This document shows, piece by piece, positions 25,080 through 36,938 of a stretch of 64,000 nt of DNA. Within the stretch, counting starts at the first letter, position 1, and each line of letters opens with the position of its first letter. Made by a program: the position numbers and the translations under genes. The notes under the pieces were generated by a model, which was not told where the DNA came from, ran no database searches, and saw only the letters and a program-made list of their open reading frames with translations. The stretch covers positions 29,723,010 through 29,787,009 of the forward strand of contig JAQFVV010012394.1 of assembly GCA_028023455.1 (NCBI GenBank). Direction: 5' to 3'. This stretch comes from Epiperipatus broadwayi. Taxonomy: Eukaryota; Onychophora; Udeonychophora; Euonychophora; Peripatidae.

Positions 25080-26080
25080 CTATCAAGTTAAACATAAACA
25101 AGAGAGTGAACCTTTTCATTGATAACTGGCTTGGATCTATATCTCAAAGGAAAGCTATAAAGAAGTTTGGATTGTTGCTGTGGTTCTACCCCCACATCTT
25201 CAAACACATAATATCCAGATAGTATTGTAACTGCTTTGGAATTGAAAATTCTTACTTTGGCTTTTTCACAAGAATATCTGATTGTTTTGGTGTGTCCTTC
25301 CATTACTAGATCCATATATTGCACCAGTGGTTGAAGATAAAATATTGGATTGTAATGGATTTGAGTTTAAATACACAAACAACTCATCATAATAGGAAAA
25401 TAAACCATCTGGCACTCTCTCTTGATGATGGGAATAAGTGTCTACTTGTCACAGTGTGTTATGCAGAAGTAATGGCAATCCAATCTTTTTAATATGAACA
25501 TTCATAATGGACCTATTTGAGATTAATGATGTTTTAATCCATAGCACGAACACTCACATCAAGTAACATGGATGGTTGATAACCTCAGAGCATTAAGAAT
25601 GCTGACTTTGTCTATTTTGATAGATTCTGTATGAGTATCCTCTATTTATTTTCTGATATGGACAAAACTGATGCACAAGCAATCTTGCCTAAAAAGTTGA
25701 ACTAATCTATCACTTTTGAGGAATATTTGCACTCAGTTTGGTGAATGTGTTCATGAGCAATTTCATCAAGAAGAAGAAAACATCTGCAACATTGTTCAGA
25801 GTCTCAATCTGCTCTTTACTTGGCTACTGACATTTGTGTAGTAGAAAAAGGGATAGCCAATTCAGACCAAATAGTTTGGTAGTCTCTACAGTGCATAACT
25901 GGTACTCTCACCTCACACTTCTTGATATTTTTTTGTCTACAGCATAGATGACCAGCATTTTCTGCAAGACATTTTACAATCCATCTCATGAAAAGACTGT
26001 ACTGCAACAGAAAATACAATGCAGTCTCTCACTGGTGAGTACACACCCATAAATTCTTTCATGAGTGTATTAGAAATACC
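25080..26080 (-). other. Less AT-rich block with decayed frames, unassigned
   Basis: This kilobase is visibly richer in G and C than its surroundings. On the minus strand it has two open pieces: 26019-25816 (WIVKCLAENAGHLCCRQKN, with three Cys and a His in a small cluster) and 25324-25088 (MDLVMEGHTKTIRYSCEKA, YYVFEDVGVEPQQQSK). Frames between them contain stops. It reads like a decayed transposon or pseudogene on the minus strand, but I do not recognise the family. A translated search of 25080-26080 would settle it. Confidence 0.35.
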
Positions 26081-27190
26081 CAAGCAGATGTTGCATAATC
26101 ACCGAGTGTTTAAATATTTTTTATTTTATTTAATTACCCACCCACAAGTCTTGAGGGCTAACATTAGAACATTTTTTTTTCCATTTTTCCTGGTTACAGG
26201 TAATAAGTTGTATTTACTGTTAATATTATAATATTTATTTAATGAAAAAACTGAACAAAAAAAGTATTTAAAAATGATATTGACAAAATAATCAAAAGTT
26301 TTTCATTATTCAAATGACCACAGTTGGATTCCGATGTATTCAAGCATCTACATTTCATTTTATGTTTGTATTTTTAAAACACTGCATCAATGTCATAAAA
26401 ATAATACTGTGATAACTAATCAATAAATTTAAGATGCTGTGTATTTTACAAATCTAAAATAATACTGGAATAACTAATCAATAAATTTAAGATTCAGCAT
26501 ATTTTACATACATAAAATACAGATTTATAAATAGTTTAAAAATAAAACAGAAAATAAAAAATAAAAATGAAATATTTTCACATGTTATAATACTTACGAT
26601 TTTTACTTTTTAGAAATTAATTTAAGATTAAATAATGTATCTTCATTGATATTATTAAAATGTTTTTATTTGATAAAGAAATGTAAACATAAAACTTTGA
26701 GTTATTCATTTATATTGTAATAGTAAGGAAACGAAGTCAATTAAATCTCATAATCTCAATTCTAATTAAGCTGTTTCTATAAATAGTTATATATTGCTGC
26801 TGAAAATAATTATGTTATTTAGGATTTTTATGGTAAAAGAATTAATTAGTATTGAAGAAACTGCATTGTAAAATGACCTTCTGTCAAATACGGTCCAGCT
26901 ATGATGAAGATAAGAATGAAAATTTTGAGAGGGGATTTAAAGCAATTTTGCATTGTCCATGTTGTGATTGCCAAATTACTTGGTCCATATGAAGAGATAA
27001 TGCCTTTTTTATTTTTGTGAAGTAAAAACAAAATAACTATTGGTGATTAAGCCAAATAAATAATCTTCATTTAATCCATCTTTTAATTTGTTGGTATTTG
27101 AAAACAAGTCAGTTAATTTTTATTTGGCCTATTTTATTTGTTTTATTGTGATTTGTATTGAATAATAAAAATAAATAATATATATATTTT
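26081..27190. other. AT-rich stretch with a 58-bp tandem duplication
   Basis: At 26398-26513 two units with period 58 carry TAACTAATCAATAAATTTAA and TATTTTACA. No gene is seen in the rest. Confidence 0.55.
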
Positions 27191-27194
27191 CATA

Positions 27195-27285
27195 TGTCAT
27201 AGCATCGGCCAGGAGGCGAACCTGCAACAACGGTCTGCAACCAAATGCTTGCTTGCAAGGCTGCTGCACTTTTAGCTGAAAAGTA
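27195..27285 (-). mobile_element. tRNA-like SINE head or tRNA pseudogene
   Basis: On the minus strand AGCAGCCTTGCAAGCAAGC resembles an anticodon arm. It is followed by a B box (GCAGGTTCGCCTCC) and the end CTGGCCGATGCTATGACA. The last part matches CTGGCTGATACTATGACA at 49576-49594, so the two are copies of one tRNA-derived family. The head upstream of the anticodon arm is missing. Confidence 0.5.
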
Positions 27286-27289
27286 AAAA

Positions 27290-28680
27290 CAATTATAGCT
27301 GACAATTCTTTTGGCTTTAAGTATTCTTTTCATAAAAATAGACATTTACAATTGGCTGTATTTTTTTACCTCACTTTCTTAAAATCAGATAAGAAATAAA
27401 AAAATTTAAAAGGCAAGTAGTGAGAATAAAGATTGCAAATAGACAACTCACATTTTAGCATGTTTTTCCCCTCACTCCCCCCCCCCCCTTTTTCACAAAA
27501 CCACATAAGATCATTGAAAAGGAAAATAATTCTAAAAGTTTGAAACAAACTGGTCACTCAAAAGTAATAAAGTTTTAGATTACAAATTAAGTAATATTAT
27601 GATAAATCACTTTTCCAAATCAAAAATAATCTTAAATTTATCAATTAGTTGCCTCACTATTATTTCATGATATCAAAGTAGTGTTTAAAGATTCAAATAA
27701 ACATAAAATGAAATGTAGATGCCTGAGTACATTGATACCAAAAGATGAAACAAAAAAAAAAAACAATTCTTAGATTTATTAGTTTTAAGATTTAATAGTG
27801 AAAAAAATAAACAATGATCACAAGGTCAAGCATTTGGACAAAAGTCTTTTTTCTCTCCCATTTTGCAAATCACGAGAGCAAATTCTCTATTTACATTTTA
27901 CTATTAAAATTTTAATGAAGAAATTTAAAAAAAAATATCAGAATTTAAGCAATCCTGAGATTAATATATAAAATATCGCATATGTATTGTGTGTATTATT
28001 TATGAAAAAAAAAACTAAATATAAACAAGTTGGCACTATTCTAAGAATCCCAAGGTAAAAGAAAAAATATATATCTCATATTTATTGTTTTTATTATTTA
28101 ATGCAAAAAACTGAGTAAAAACCTTTACTTGCTTTATTTATTGCATGCATATATCAATTTCCTTTATTTTGGTTTGTAAATACAACACATATAATCACCA
28201 CATGTTTCATTTATCATTTAGTATTGTTAGTAATGATTCAATGGTTCATCCAAGTATAAAAAAAAATTCCCAAACATGAGCTAAAATGATATCATTTACT
28301 TTTGACATTATTGGCAAATGACAGTCAGTCATTTAAGAAAAAGAATAATTCATAAAAATTATAAACCAAAACTTCTGGATTTTCAGCAGGCAATCATAAA
28401 AATTAAAATAATGTGAAGTCTATTTTAAAGTAGTTTTAAATAAAAAAGACGATGTATTTTATATATAAAAAAGCTTGCAATGAGATTGTCTCCAGCCTTG
28501 CATAATTAATTATTAGTTTATTAATTATTAATGCTATGTTATCATATAGTTGATAAATCGAGTTCATACTGAATGTTGATAATTAATGCAACTTAATTAT
28601 TTTGGTGTATATATATATATTGTATAACGTTTTTAAATAATCCAAAAGAGTACTATCTTCCTCCTATATACCTGCATATA
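27290..28680. other. AT-rich stretch without a recognisable gene
   Basis: It contains a C10 run at about 27480 and several poly-A runs. No exon, RNA gene or transposon can be supported. Confidence 0.45.
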
Positions 28681-28689
28681 TGCTCATTC

Positions 28690-29330
<641 letters not shown>

Positions 29331-29480
29331 TGGAGAATATAAAAACTTTTTTATTATATGAAATTTTTTTGCAATTCAACTATACTAAAAATGCCATTAA
29401 ATATTCAATAAAGTGATTTCCAGTTTTTTCTGTTTATTAAGTCCAATCTTAAAAACAATTACTAACTAGGAATATTAATT

Positions 29481-29542
29481 CTAGCACGTAACTGTCAATA
29501 CTCTATAGTAAACATTAAATAATATTGACAGTTACATGCTAG
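29481..29542. repeat. Small palindrome, 20-bp arms
   Basis: CTAGCACGTAACTGTCAATA pairs with TATTGACAGTTACATGCTAG (one mismatch) around a 22-bp loop. It could be a minimal inverted-repeat element. Confidence 0.7.
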
Positions 29543-29544
29543 CA

Positions 29545-30690
29545 TTGAAAAACTATAATAATAATTTTAAATTTAAAATCAGAAGAAATTAATTTATTAA
29601 TTATTTGTATAATAAAAAACCTGTATATATGTTTAATGATATATTAATTATTTTGCTGTCATGACAGATTTTATATAACGCAAATTTGAATAAAAAATAC
29701 TTTTTATAATTTACAAATGGGAGATAAAAATGTGTAGGAGTTTTAACTTAACAACATAATATATGAATATTTATAGTAAAGTACTTAAATCCATTAAGAT
29801 AATAGAACAAAAAATGTCTATATATTTGTAATTTTAGAAATCTCTTTTACAAAATCTACGATTTTATTACATTTATTTTATCTAATTTAATATTAGAATG
29901 TTTATAAATGTTAATTACAAGGATTTTACAAGGTTGTAACTGATATTCCGTTTATGCCAAAACCTGGGTTTGATCTGGCTATAAAATTTGAAAAAATTAC
30001 CATGAACTTAGGACATTTTCTTTCAAGTAGTAAACCTATGGGTTTACTACTAACTATTCAATAGCGGACATTAACACATATTGACTAGAATAAAACAGTA
30101 TGAAAAAATTCCCAAATAACAGACCTGCTATTTGTATCCCTAATAAATAATTATTTCTTTACTGTTTTTATATGGAGAGCGTAGGAAAAGAATTTTGCCT
30201 TTTGAAGATCATTTAAAATCTTTTTACTTTTATCCTACTTTATATATTAAAAATAAATTAGAAAAATATAAAATGTTTTTTTCTCTAGCGCCATCTATTG
30301 TTAGCTTAATAGTCAGTTCATAATATTAAGGTAATAATGCAATGTATATGCATCTTCAGATTCATTCTTGACTTTTGCTTTAATCATTGAGGATTTTTTT
30401 AGAAATGAGTCGGAAAGAATTTCTTTATAATATTTTAAGAAGCTCAATAAATGGAGAATTGAGCTGACATTAATGTTTTTAGACAAATAGATATAGTGTT
30501 TCCAATTAGAATAATAGATCTGGAGTTATTAATATATACAGGTTTTGAACTGGTATCATATCCATATTATTTGGGTTGTTGAATTCAAAACACCAAAGAT
30601 TTTTTGAATTTTAGGCTATTAGCTTAATAGTAAAAGATGGAGTTTAAAGTGATTGTGAAATCCATAATTCCAAGTACATTAATAATTTTT
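29545..30690. other. AT-rich stretch with one perfect hairpin
   Basis: At 30026-30051 AGTAGTAAACC and GGTTTACTACT form an 11-bp perfect stem with a TATG loop. At 30288 GCGCCATCTATTGTTAGC resembles foldback termini (TAGATGGCG). Nothing else is seen. Confidence 0.5.
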
Positions 30691-31030
30691 ATTAGTCATT
30701 CATTAGACTAGAGATTATCCAATAATGAGTAATATTTCTGTATTGTAATACACGATTAAACAAGGTAGGGATTGGTTTCCACCCATTTTTAACAGTTTGT
30801 GGCGATATGTAATCATAAACATATGACCAAAGACATAAAGATCTATGATCCACAACATTTAAATTTCATGTTGAATCAGTGCTCATCAGTTGGCCCAGAT
30901 CACAATGTGTTACATATATCCTTGTATCATTGATCAGTATATATAGATAGTCAATTACTACAGTTTAATTGATAAGTGTCAAACATGCTGTCCTCACAAC
31001 TTTGACACAAACCGCTTAATGAAAGTATAT
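30690..31030. mobile_element. Half copy of foldback family F5
   Basis: GTCATTCATTAGACTAGAGA, GGTTTCCACCCATTTTTAAC, TAATCATAAACATATGACC, CATCAGTTGGCCCAGATCAC and TATATATAGATAGTCAATTA follow the left arm of the palindrome at 59296-59590. Only one arm is clear; it ends in CTCACAACTTTGACACAAAC, also present near 59915. Confidence 0.65.
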
Positions 31031-31119
31031 TAATAATATTTATTAGTCATTCATTATCCAAGATCTCCTTGAGAAAGCCATAATCCAGACACCAGGCTAG
31101 AAATGGAAATTAAATTCTC

Positions 31120-31712
31120 CTAATGCTTGGTAATCATTAATTACTCAAACTTGCAGTAAATGATACTAGAATAGAAAAAAGAAAAACTGCTCTTGTTTAC
31201 GACACTTAAAAGCTATAATGTTGACAAATCAGAAAAATGTAATACCATTGTTTATTTATTTAGAGCATTAGTTACATAACCTTACAATAGATGGCACTAT
31301 TAAATTGAAAATTTTCTGATCTATACTATTGTAATAATCTTTAAGAATATATTGATATTATGCTGATAAGACCGAAAAAGTACCAATATTGATTACTTAT
31401 TTAGAACATTGATTACTCAAGCTTACAGTAGATGGCACTATGATAAAAAAAGAAAAATGTAATTGTTTATAATATTGCAATTGTTTATTATAGTAAGCTG
31501 ATAGAATCAATTAATGTGTTTGTAATCAAAAAATGGACCACCATTAATTATTTATTTACAATACTGATTACTAAATCTTACAGTAGGTGACATTATAGTA
31601 AGGAAAACAGAATACTTTTGTTTAAATGGAAAATGTGACATCATTAATTATTTATTGAACTTTAATTAATCAACCATACAATAGATGTCACTGCAGTAAA
31701 AAAATCAGAAAA
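31120..31712. repeat. Degenerate satellite, units of about 110-150 bp
   Basis: At least five units in a row carry the box ACAGTAGATGGCACTA or a close variant (near 31150, 31285, 31425, 31575 and 31680), each preceded by ATTATTTATTTA and ATTAATTACTCAA-type sequence. Units are diverged. Two further units lie at 33440-33600, beyond a LINE insertion. Confidence 0.65.
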
Positions 31713-31715
31713 ATT

Positions 31716-32740
31716 ATTTGGATGAATGGGGGAAAAAAAGATAAATGAAGCAAAGAAAAGAAAGGGATTGATAAAGAAATTAACAGTGTTTTCATATAAT
31801 AAATATGATGTAGCTAGAATTATATGAAAAGTAGTTGCAGTAGCAGGGTTACTTAGAAAAAGTTCAAAGGGAAGTAGGAAGATATGCATTGGATGCAGAT
31901 GTATGGACAGCAAAGGAGGCAATTCAAGGAGAAATGGAATGGTCAAGTTTTCATATGAGAGATGCAAAAAGTAAAATGAAAATGTTTGGTAGATTGCAGT
32001 TTATGGATAATAAAAGAATAGGCAAGATAGTATTTAATTGGATTATGAGTAAAGGACAGTAACAAGATGGGTGAGAAAGGTAATGCGGTATGCAAAAGAT
32101 TTGGATAAAGAATTTATAACAGTATATTTGTACAAAAGATGGGATGATTGTGTTAAGAGGATTGTTGAGTGTTATAGTAGTAAGGAATGGGATAAAAGAA
32201 TAAATTTATTAATAAAGACTAGGGAGTTAGAGATGGTGAAATGGTATGGAGAGTAAAAAGAGTTTAAATATATATAAAAATAAACAGAATATTAGGTGTA
32301 AGTTAATATATGATAATAGTAAGGAAAGTAGTTTATTGTTTAAGGCTTGAACAGGATCTTCAGTAACAAGAGAATATACATGTAAATGGAAAAATATGGG
32401 TGATTTATTTTGTAAATTATGTAAGGAAGGAAATATTAGGCATTTGTTAATTGAATGTAAATGCTTGAAAACAGAAAGGATACATATAATGAAGTTATGG
32501 AAGAATAAATATAAAAAAGTGATTATACAGAAAGTGAATTATTGATTTTTATGCTGGGTTTGGGAAAAGATAAAGGGAATTTAGATATAAAGGCCATAGA
32601 GTTGACAAAGATTATGTTGTGGAAATGGGATGGAGCAGAATATGGGGAAACTTAGAGTGGGGAATCGAAAATTAAGTGGCTAACAGGTTGATTACAATAC
32701 CATAGAAAATGGAAAAAATCAATTGGTGGAATAAAAAAAA
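31716..32740 (+). mobile_element. LINE 3' half lacking reverse transcriptase
   Basis: On the plus strand, an early piece (EKLFG, then RCMDSKGGNSRRNG and KFSYERCKK) is followed by an open 61-codon frame at 32071-32256 (KDLDKEFITVYLYKRWDDC and RIVECYSSKEWDKRI). Next come a Cys/His cluster (CKLCKEGNIRHLLIECKCLK in broken frames at 32410-32470) and YTESELLIFMLGLGK with IELTKIMLWKWD at 32530-32635. Several stops interrupt it. It sits inside the satellite array of 31120-33600. The 3' (ACATC)n tail is not visible. Confidence 0.75.
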
Positions 32741-32744
32741 AATG

Positions 32745-33430
32745 AAGCATCTCTAATTATTTATTTATAGCAAGGATTTTTTTTTCAATAAAACCAGCTA
32801 TTCACAATCATTTATAAATTAAGTTTTTAGAACATCAAAAAAATGTGTTCAATCACATACATGTATAAATTGAACATGCATCATAATTATATCTATTGTT
32901 TCTGTTTGACTACAGTAAATGACAGCAAAAGTTTTCAAACACGTTTTTATAAAGCAAGATGGTCTTAAATTTATTGAGGAAACTTCAGGAATATAGAAAA
33001 ATAAAATTTATCTCGCTTTAATGTTTGAACTAAAAATATTCATATAATATAAAATTCTTGCACCATAATTCTTTTATTGTTTGATGACTTCCAATATTTT
33101 AATATTGACCTTAGAGGCATAAAAACTATGCCTTGAATTAATGATAATTTTCATCAATTTGAGTATTTTGGAAATATGCATCTTAGTACTATATTTTATT
33201 GGGAGATTAAAGGAAATAATAACTAAATAGGATCCAATATTCAGCAGTAAAATATAAAAATATTAAGATATTTGTTTGTTCACACTACTTCTTCAAGTAG
33301 TGTTAACCAGTCTTTTAAAAAAAAAATATTTGAATCTAACATTTATGAGATCTTCATCCTACTCTAGATTATCTATTGCTACCATGATTATTTGATGACC
33401 AGGAATTGTGAATATTAAACCACTATGCCA
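32745..33430. other. AT-rich stretch without a recognisable gene
   Basis: I see no exon or transposon here. Confidence 0.4.
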
Positions 33431-33600
33431 AATGGTGTCCATTGATTAATCAAGCTTACAGCAGATGGTGCTACAATAAGAAAAAGGAACTTCTCATTGA
33501 AGTATATAAATAATATTGTATTATATTTTTTAATGTTCATTGATTATTTAAGTTCAATAAAATAGATGGCTCTAGGACAATGTGAAGACAATCGCTCTTG
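33430..33600. repeat. Two further satellite units
   Basis: AAGCTTACAGCAGATGGTGC with CATTGATTAATC, and CATTGATTATTTAAG with AATAGATGGCTCTA, continue the unit pattern of 31120-31712. Confidence 0.5.
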
Positions 33601-34425
33601 GAATCATATGACTAAACATAAGTCATGTGATATTGTTGTCGAATAGAGGAAATAATAATTTAGAGTACAGATCTAGATCTATTGTTCTTGTAGATTATAT
33701 CAGAAATAATGACCAGAATCTCCTAGAGACATGTGACAAGTCATTATCCATCTACCAGAATGAAGTGCTTTCCAGCACGGTTTTGCTGAATTCTGTGATG
33801 TCATGGGTTTACACGGAGAAATTCTTAATCCAGACAGTTTTGTGGAAGCATTCAACACCCCACCTCCCTTCAACATCTCACAAATAATTTTCAAATTTAT
33901 GTTTTTTAAAAAATAATTTTCTATTTATATAAAAAAGTAATTTTGTGAAGCCAAGATCATATTTATAGTAAGAAATGAGTAATCTAGTTTTTAATTGTTA
34001 AAGAGCTTTCAAATAAAGTCAAAGAATGCATGAGCTCATTTAGAAAACCAGCTGCAATTATTACAATTTATTCACTTATTTATTTAATACATGTATTTAG
34101 ACAGTTTACCTATTAACAAGATATCACAAAAAACCTATAGAGATTCCAAACAAGAGATAGATTTACTAGTGTTTTTATTAAGTCCTTCACTTCCCTAACT
34201 GTAGGCATAAATCTGACAGGCATTACTTATGAGTCACATACTTTGTATTTGTGTATAAAAAAGGTCAGATATTGGTAAATATCATTTATAAATTAGAGAG
34301 TGCAATGGCTATATGTTATCTTGAATCACTTGATGAGACTCCAGTTGTGTATAAGGTGATCAAATCCATCTTGCTTTATTGTTGCACAAGAAAAAGCTTT
34401 ATTTAGATTCTCATAAGAATTTCAT
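33601..34425. other. Unassigned stretch, GC-richer at 33680-33890
   Basis: The block 33680-33890 is open on both strands (plus: YQNEVLSSTVLLNSVMSW; minus: GRWIMTCHMSLGDSGHYF). It could be a transposon relic but I cannot identify it. The remainder is AT-rich. Confidence 0.35.
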
Positions 34426-34429
34426 TTTT

Positions 34430-35250
34430 TACACTTCTTTGATTTTAGATTCTTGGCTGAAGATCAGAAAAAGGTAATCTTGATTTGACTTTTGGGTTAT
34501 GAAATTAAATCTTAATTTATGGGCAAGTCTGATCTGCTTAACAGTTTTTTTTATACATTTTCTATGAACCAATTTCTCTTCTGATATCTTATGGAGGAAT
34601 ATATGAAAAAATAAAAATCCATCATAGAAGAATAAAGTCAAGTGTAACAATAATATTTCTCATGGTAATATTTAATTGAGTGTCCACAACTTCTGACAAC
34701 TTTCTTTGCAAGCAGGGATACACTATTCTCTAGAAGAATATACTAATTTTTAAGAAAGCTCTGCAAAGTATTTGCATCATAATGTTAAGTATTGCTGGTC
34801 AACTTTCCAAGGAGGTTGTTCTTGAAAATTATTTTTGATCTGATCTTAACATAGAGAAGAAAATAAGTTAGGCTATGATTCAAGGTCACTCCTAAGTAAC
34901 ATAGGATAAAATCATATCTTATACTATTGCAAAATGATATATTCAGAACAAGAGGTGATTCCTTGTTATTTAAATGAAATATTGAAATGTACTGTTTTCT
35001 TTGGACTAGGAATAAAACCTGTCTTTAAAAAACATTTTCAAATTTTTTGAAATCATTATTGAAAGATTTTCTAATTTCAAGTAAGGATCTTTTGAGATGT
35101 CAGAATATTATTATCAGCATGGTTGAACTTCTTGCCTTCTATATGTGGAAGGTCTCTGATAAATTTATTAAATAATATAGATGACTGGATGACAACCTTC
35201 ACATGGCCCACACTATAAGTAACATGCATTGATATATTAAAATAATGTCT
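34430..35250 (-). mobile_element. Jockey/CR1-like LINE reverse transcriptase relic
   Basis: Read on the minus strand, the second half of a non-LTR reverse transcriptase is recognisable in shifting frames. FNKFIRDLPHIEGKKFNHAD at about 35190-35125 contains the catalytic box, HADN in place of YADD. FIPSPKKTVHFNIS follows at about 35010. YLGVTLNHSLTY lies at about 34905-34870, then FKNNLLGKLTSNT and DANTLQS. Near 34670-34570, VVDTQLNITMRN and SYIPP.DIRRE correspond to the usual VDTQLNxTxR and APPxxRR. Frameshifts and the lost catalytic Asp mean it is dead. Its motifs differ from the main LINE family of this window, so this is a second LINE clade. Confidence 0.7.
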
Positions 35251-35259
35251 CTATGTGGA

Positions 35260-36145
35260 AACTAGACTTTGACTTGATGAAATCTCAATAAGACAATATA
35301 TTATGGAGTTTATTTACTAAAATAGTGGAAATATCTTTGTCAAAATAATTTATATTTTTTAATACTTAAATTTTTTATAGAAATGGTAACTTTTGAAAAT
35401 AAAAGATGCTTAAGTTAGACTGTTAATTCTGAAAGTCTTTATCAGTTTCAGTAGTTGAATATAGATAGATTACCATTAATTAAAATACTGTTAAATCAAA
35501 TACTTCTATTATCTGAATAAATTAACTGCTGTGTTTATATTGTAGTATGTACAGGAATAATCTTCCTGGTCACTTAATAATATCAAATTCTGAAAATAAA
35601 TATATTTTTATGTGTATATTTACAATATAAATATTTAGATACAATAGTTTGATACAGCTAATATTTGGGAAGACTCTGATTTTCATTTTAAACACTGCCA
35701 CTTTCTGTCTACAGGTGCCTTGCCTCATGTGTAGGTGCGATGGTGGTTATAGCTAGCATTTTTTTGCTTCAGTCTTGAGCATGCCTCTATATTTTCAATA
35801 TTTTGAACAATGCGCATACTGCTGTTCAATGCCAACAGTACTTTGATGTTATATGAACATCTGGAAGTGTTTTGATTTGTTTTTCAAATGCATTTCAGAA
35901 TATAGTAAGATACTGGACTTTATTGGAAACAATTGGATTCACTGACCTAGCTTTTCAACTGGCCTGTTTATATCATTGGATATTTGTTTACTTTTATTAT
36001 TACTTCACTGATCGATCTAATTGTAAGTTGAATTAGATTTTGAATAATATTGTAGTAAGGATAAGTTCACTATTTTAGGGTTAGATTGAACCAGTTAGGA
36101 TGAGTTCACAAAGTATTGTCTTTCTATATTGTTTTAGTTGCCATC
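35260..36145. other. AT-rich stretch without a recognisable gene
   Basis: A possible acceptor (CTTTCTGTCTACAG at 35701-35714) precedes a short open piece VPCLMCRCDGGYS, which is too short to call an exon. Nothing else is seen. Confidence 0.35.
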
Positions 36146-36149
36146 ATAT

Positions 36150-36300
36150 AAAAATCTCACTGATGAGAGCCATAGCTCGAAAATGGTCTGGGGATGGGAA
36201 CCATCATAGATAAAAGCTTCATGTATTTTCTCTTGTAGCATTTATCATAAAAAATAAAATAATTAACTTGTTTAGAGCTAGTAGCAGGCTCTTTATATAT
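36150..36300 (-). mobile_element. Half copy of the F2-type foldback
   Basis: CACTGATGAGAGCCATAGCTC with GGTCTGGGGATGGGAACC and ACTTGTTTAGAGCTAGTAGC follow the right arm of F2 (CATTGAGGTGAGCC, GGTCTGGAGATGAGAA, GCTTGTTTGGAGCTAATGG). The other arm is absent. Confidence 0.5.
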
Positions 36301-36938
36301 TACATATTGGTAATACAAGCTATATAGGTCATGTGATATATGACTGATTTTTACTATTATACTATTAGTAATTGTTTTATTTAAGTGTTTCAAACTTTAG
36401 CTAAGTAAAGGTTTATTCCATATGTTAATTTGGTTGACTATAGCTGAGGGGCTTTTGGCTGCTGAAGCCAGATTCAAAGTACTCATGGAGTGACTGTGTA
36501 TGCTAAAGTATTTAATCAGTGGTCTCCAAAGTAGGCTATATAAAGTGGTACTTAGGGTATGCCAATATATTGTGAAATATTGCTATGAAATGTCGCCTTA
36601 TTTCAAAATGTAATCATTATTTTATTTAGTTGGAAAATGCATTTTTATTAGCTTTTTAGTAGGAAATTAAGAGTTTAAATTTAGCGTTTTTTTAATGGGA
36701 ATCAAAATCAATTTCTGGTGGATAAATAAATTTTTACATGGACAAATGAATTTCGTATCGGGCAACACTGTTTATATACTAGCCATTCAGTGTGCCATTG
36801 TGCATGTGCCTAGTAGGTTGTGTATCATCATCGAGAGAATTTTATGAACTGTGCAGAACTTATACAGATAGTGGTGTGTATTATAATAACTATGATTAAT
36901 TGACTCTTAAATGCTATTGATTTTAAATCCCTCATAAA

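Noticed and set aside
35701-35760. Short Cys-rich exon after a pyrimidine-rich acceptor
   Set aside because: Only about 13 codons before a stop and no matching donor.
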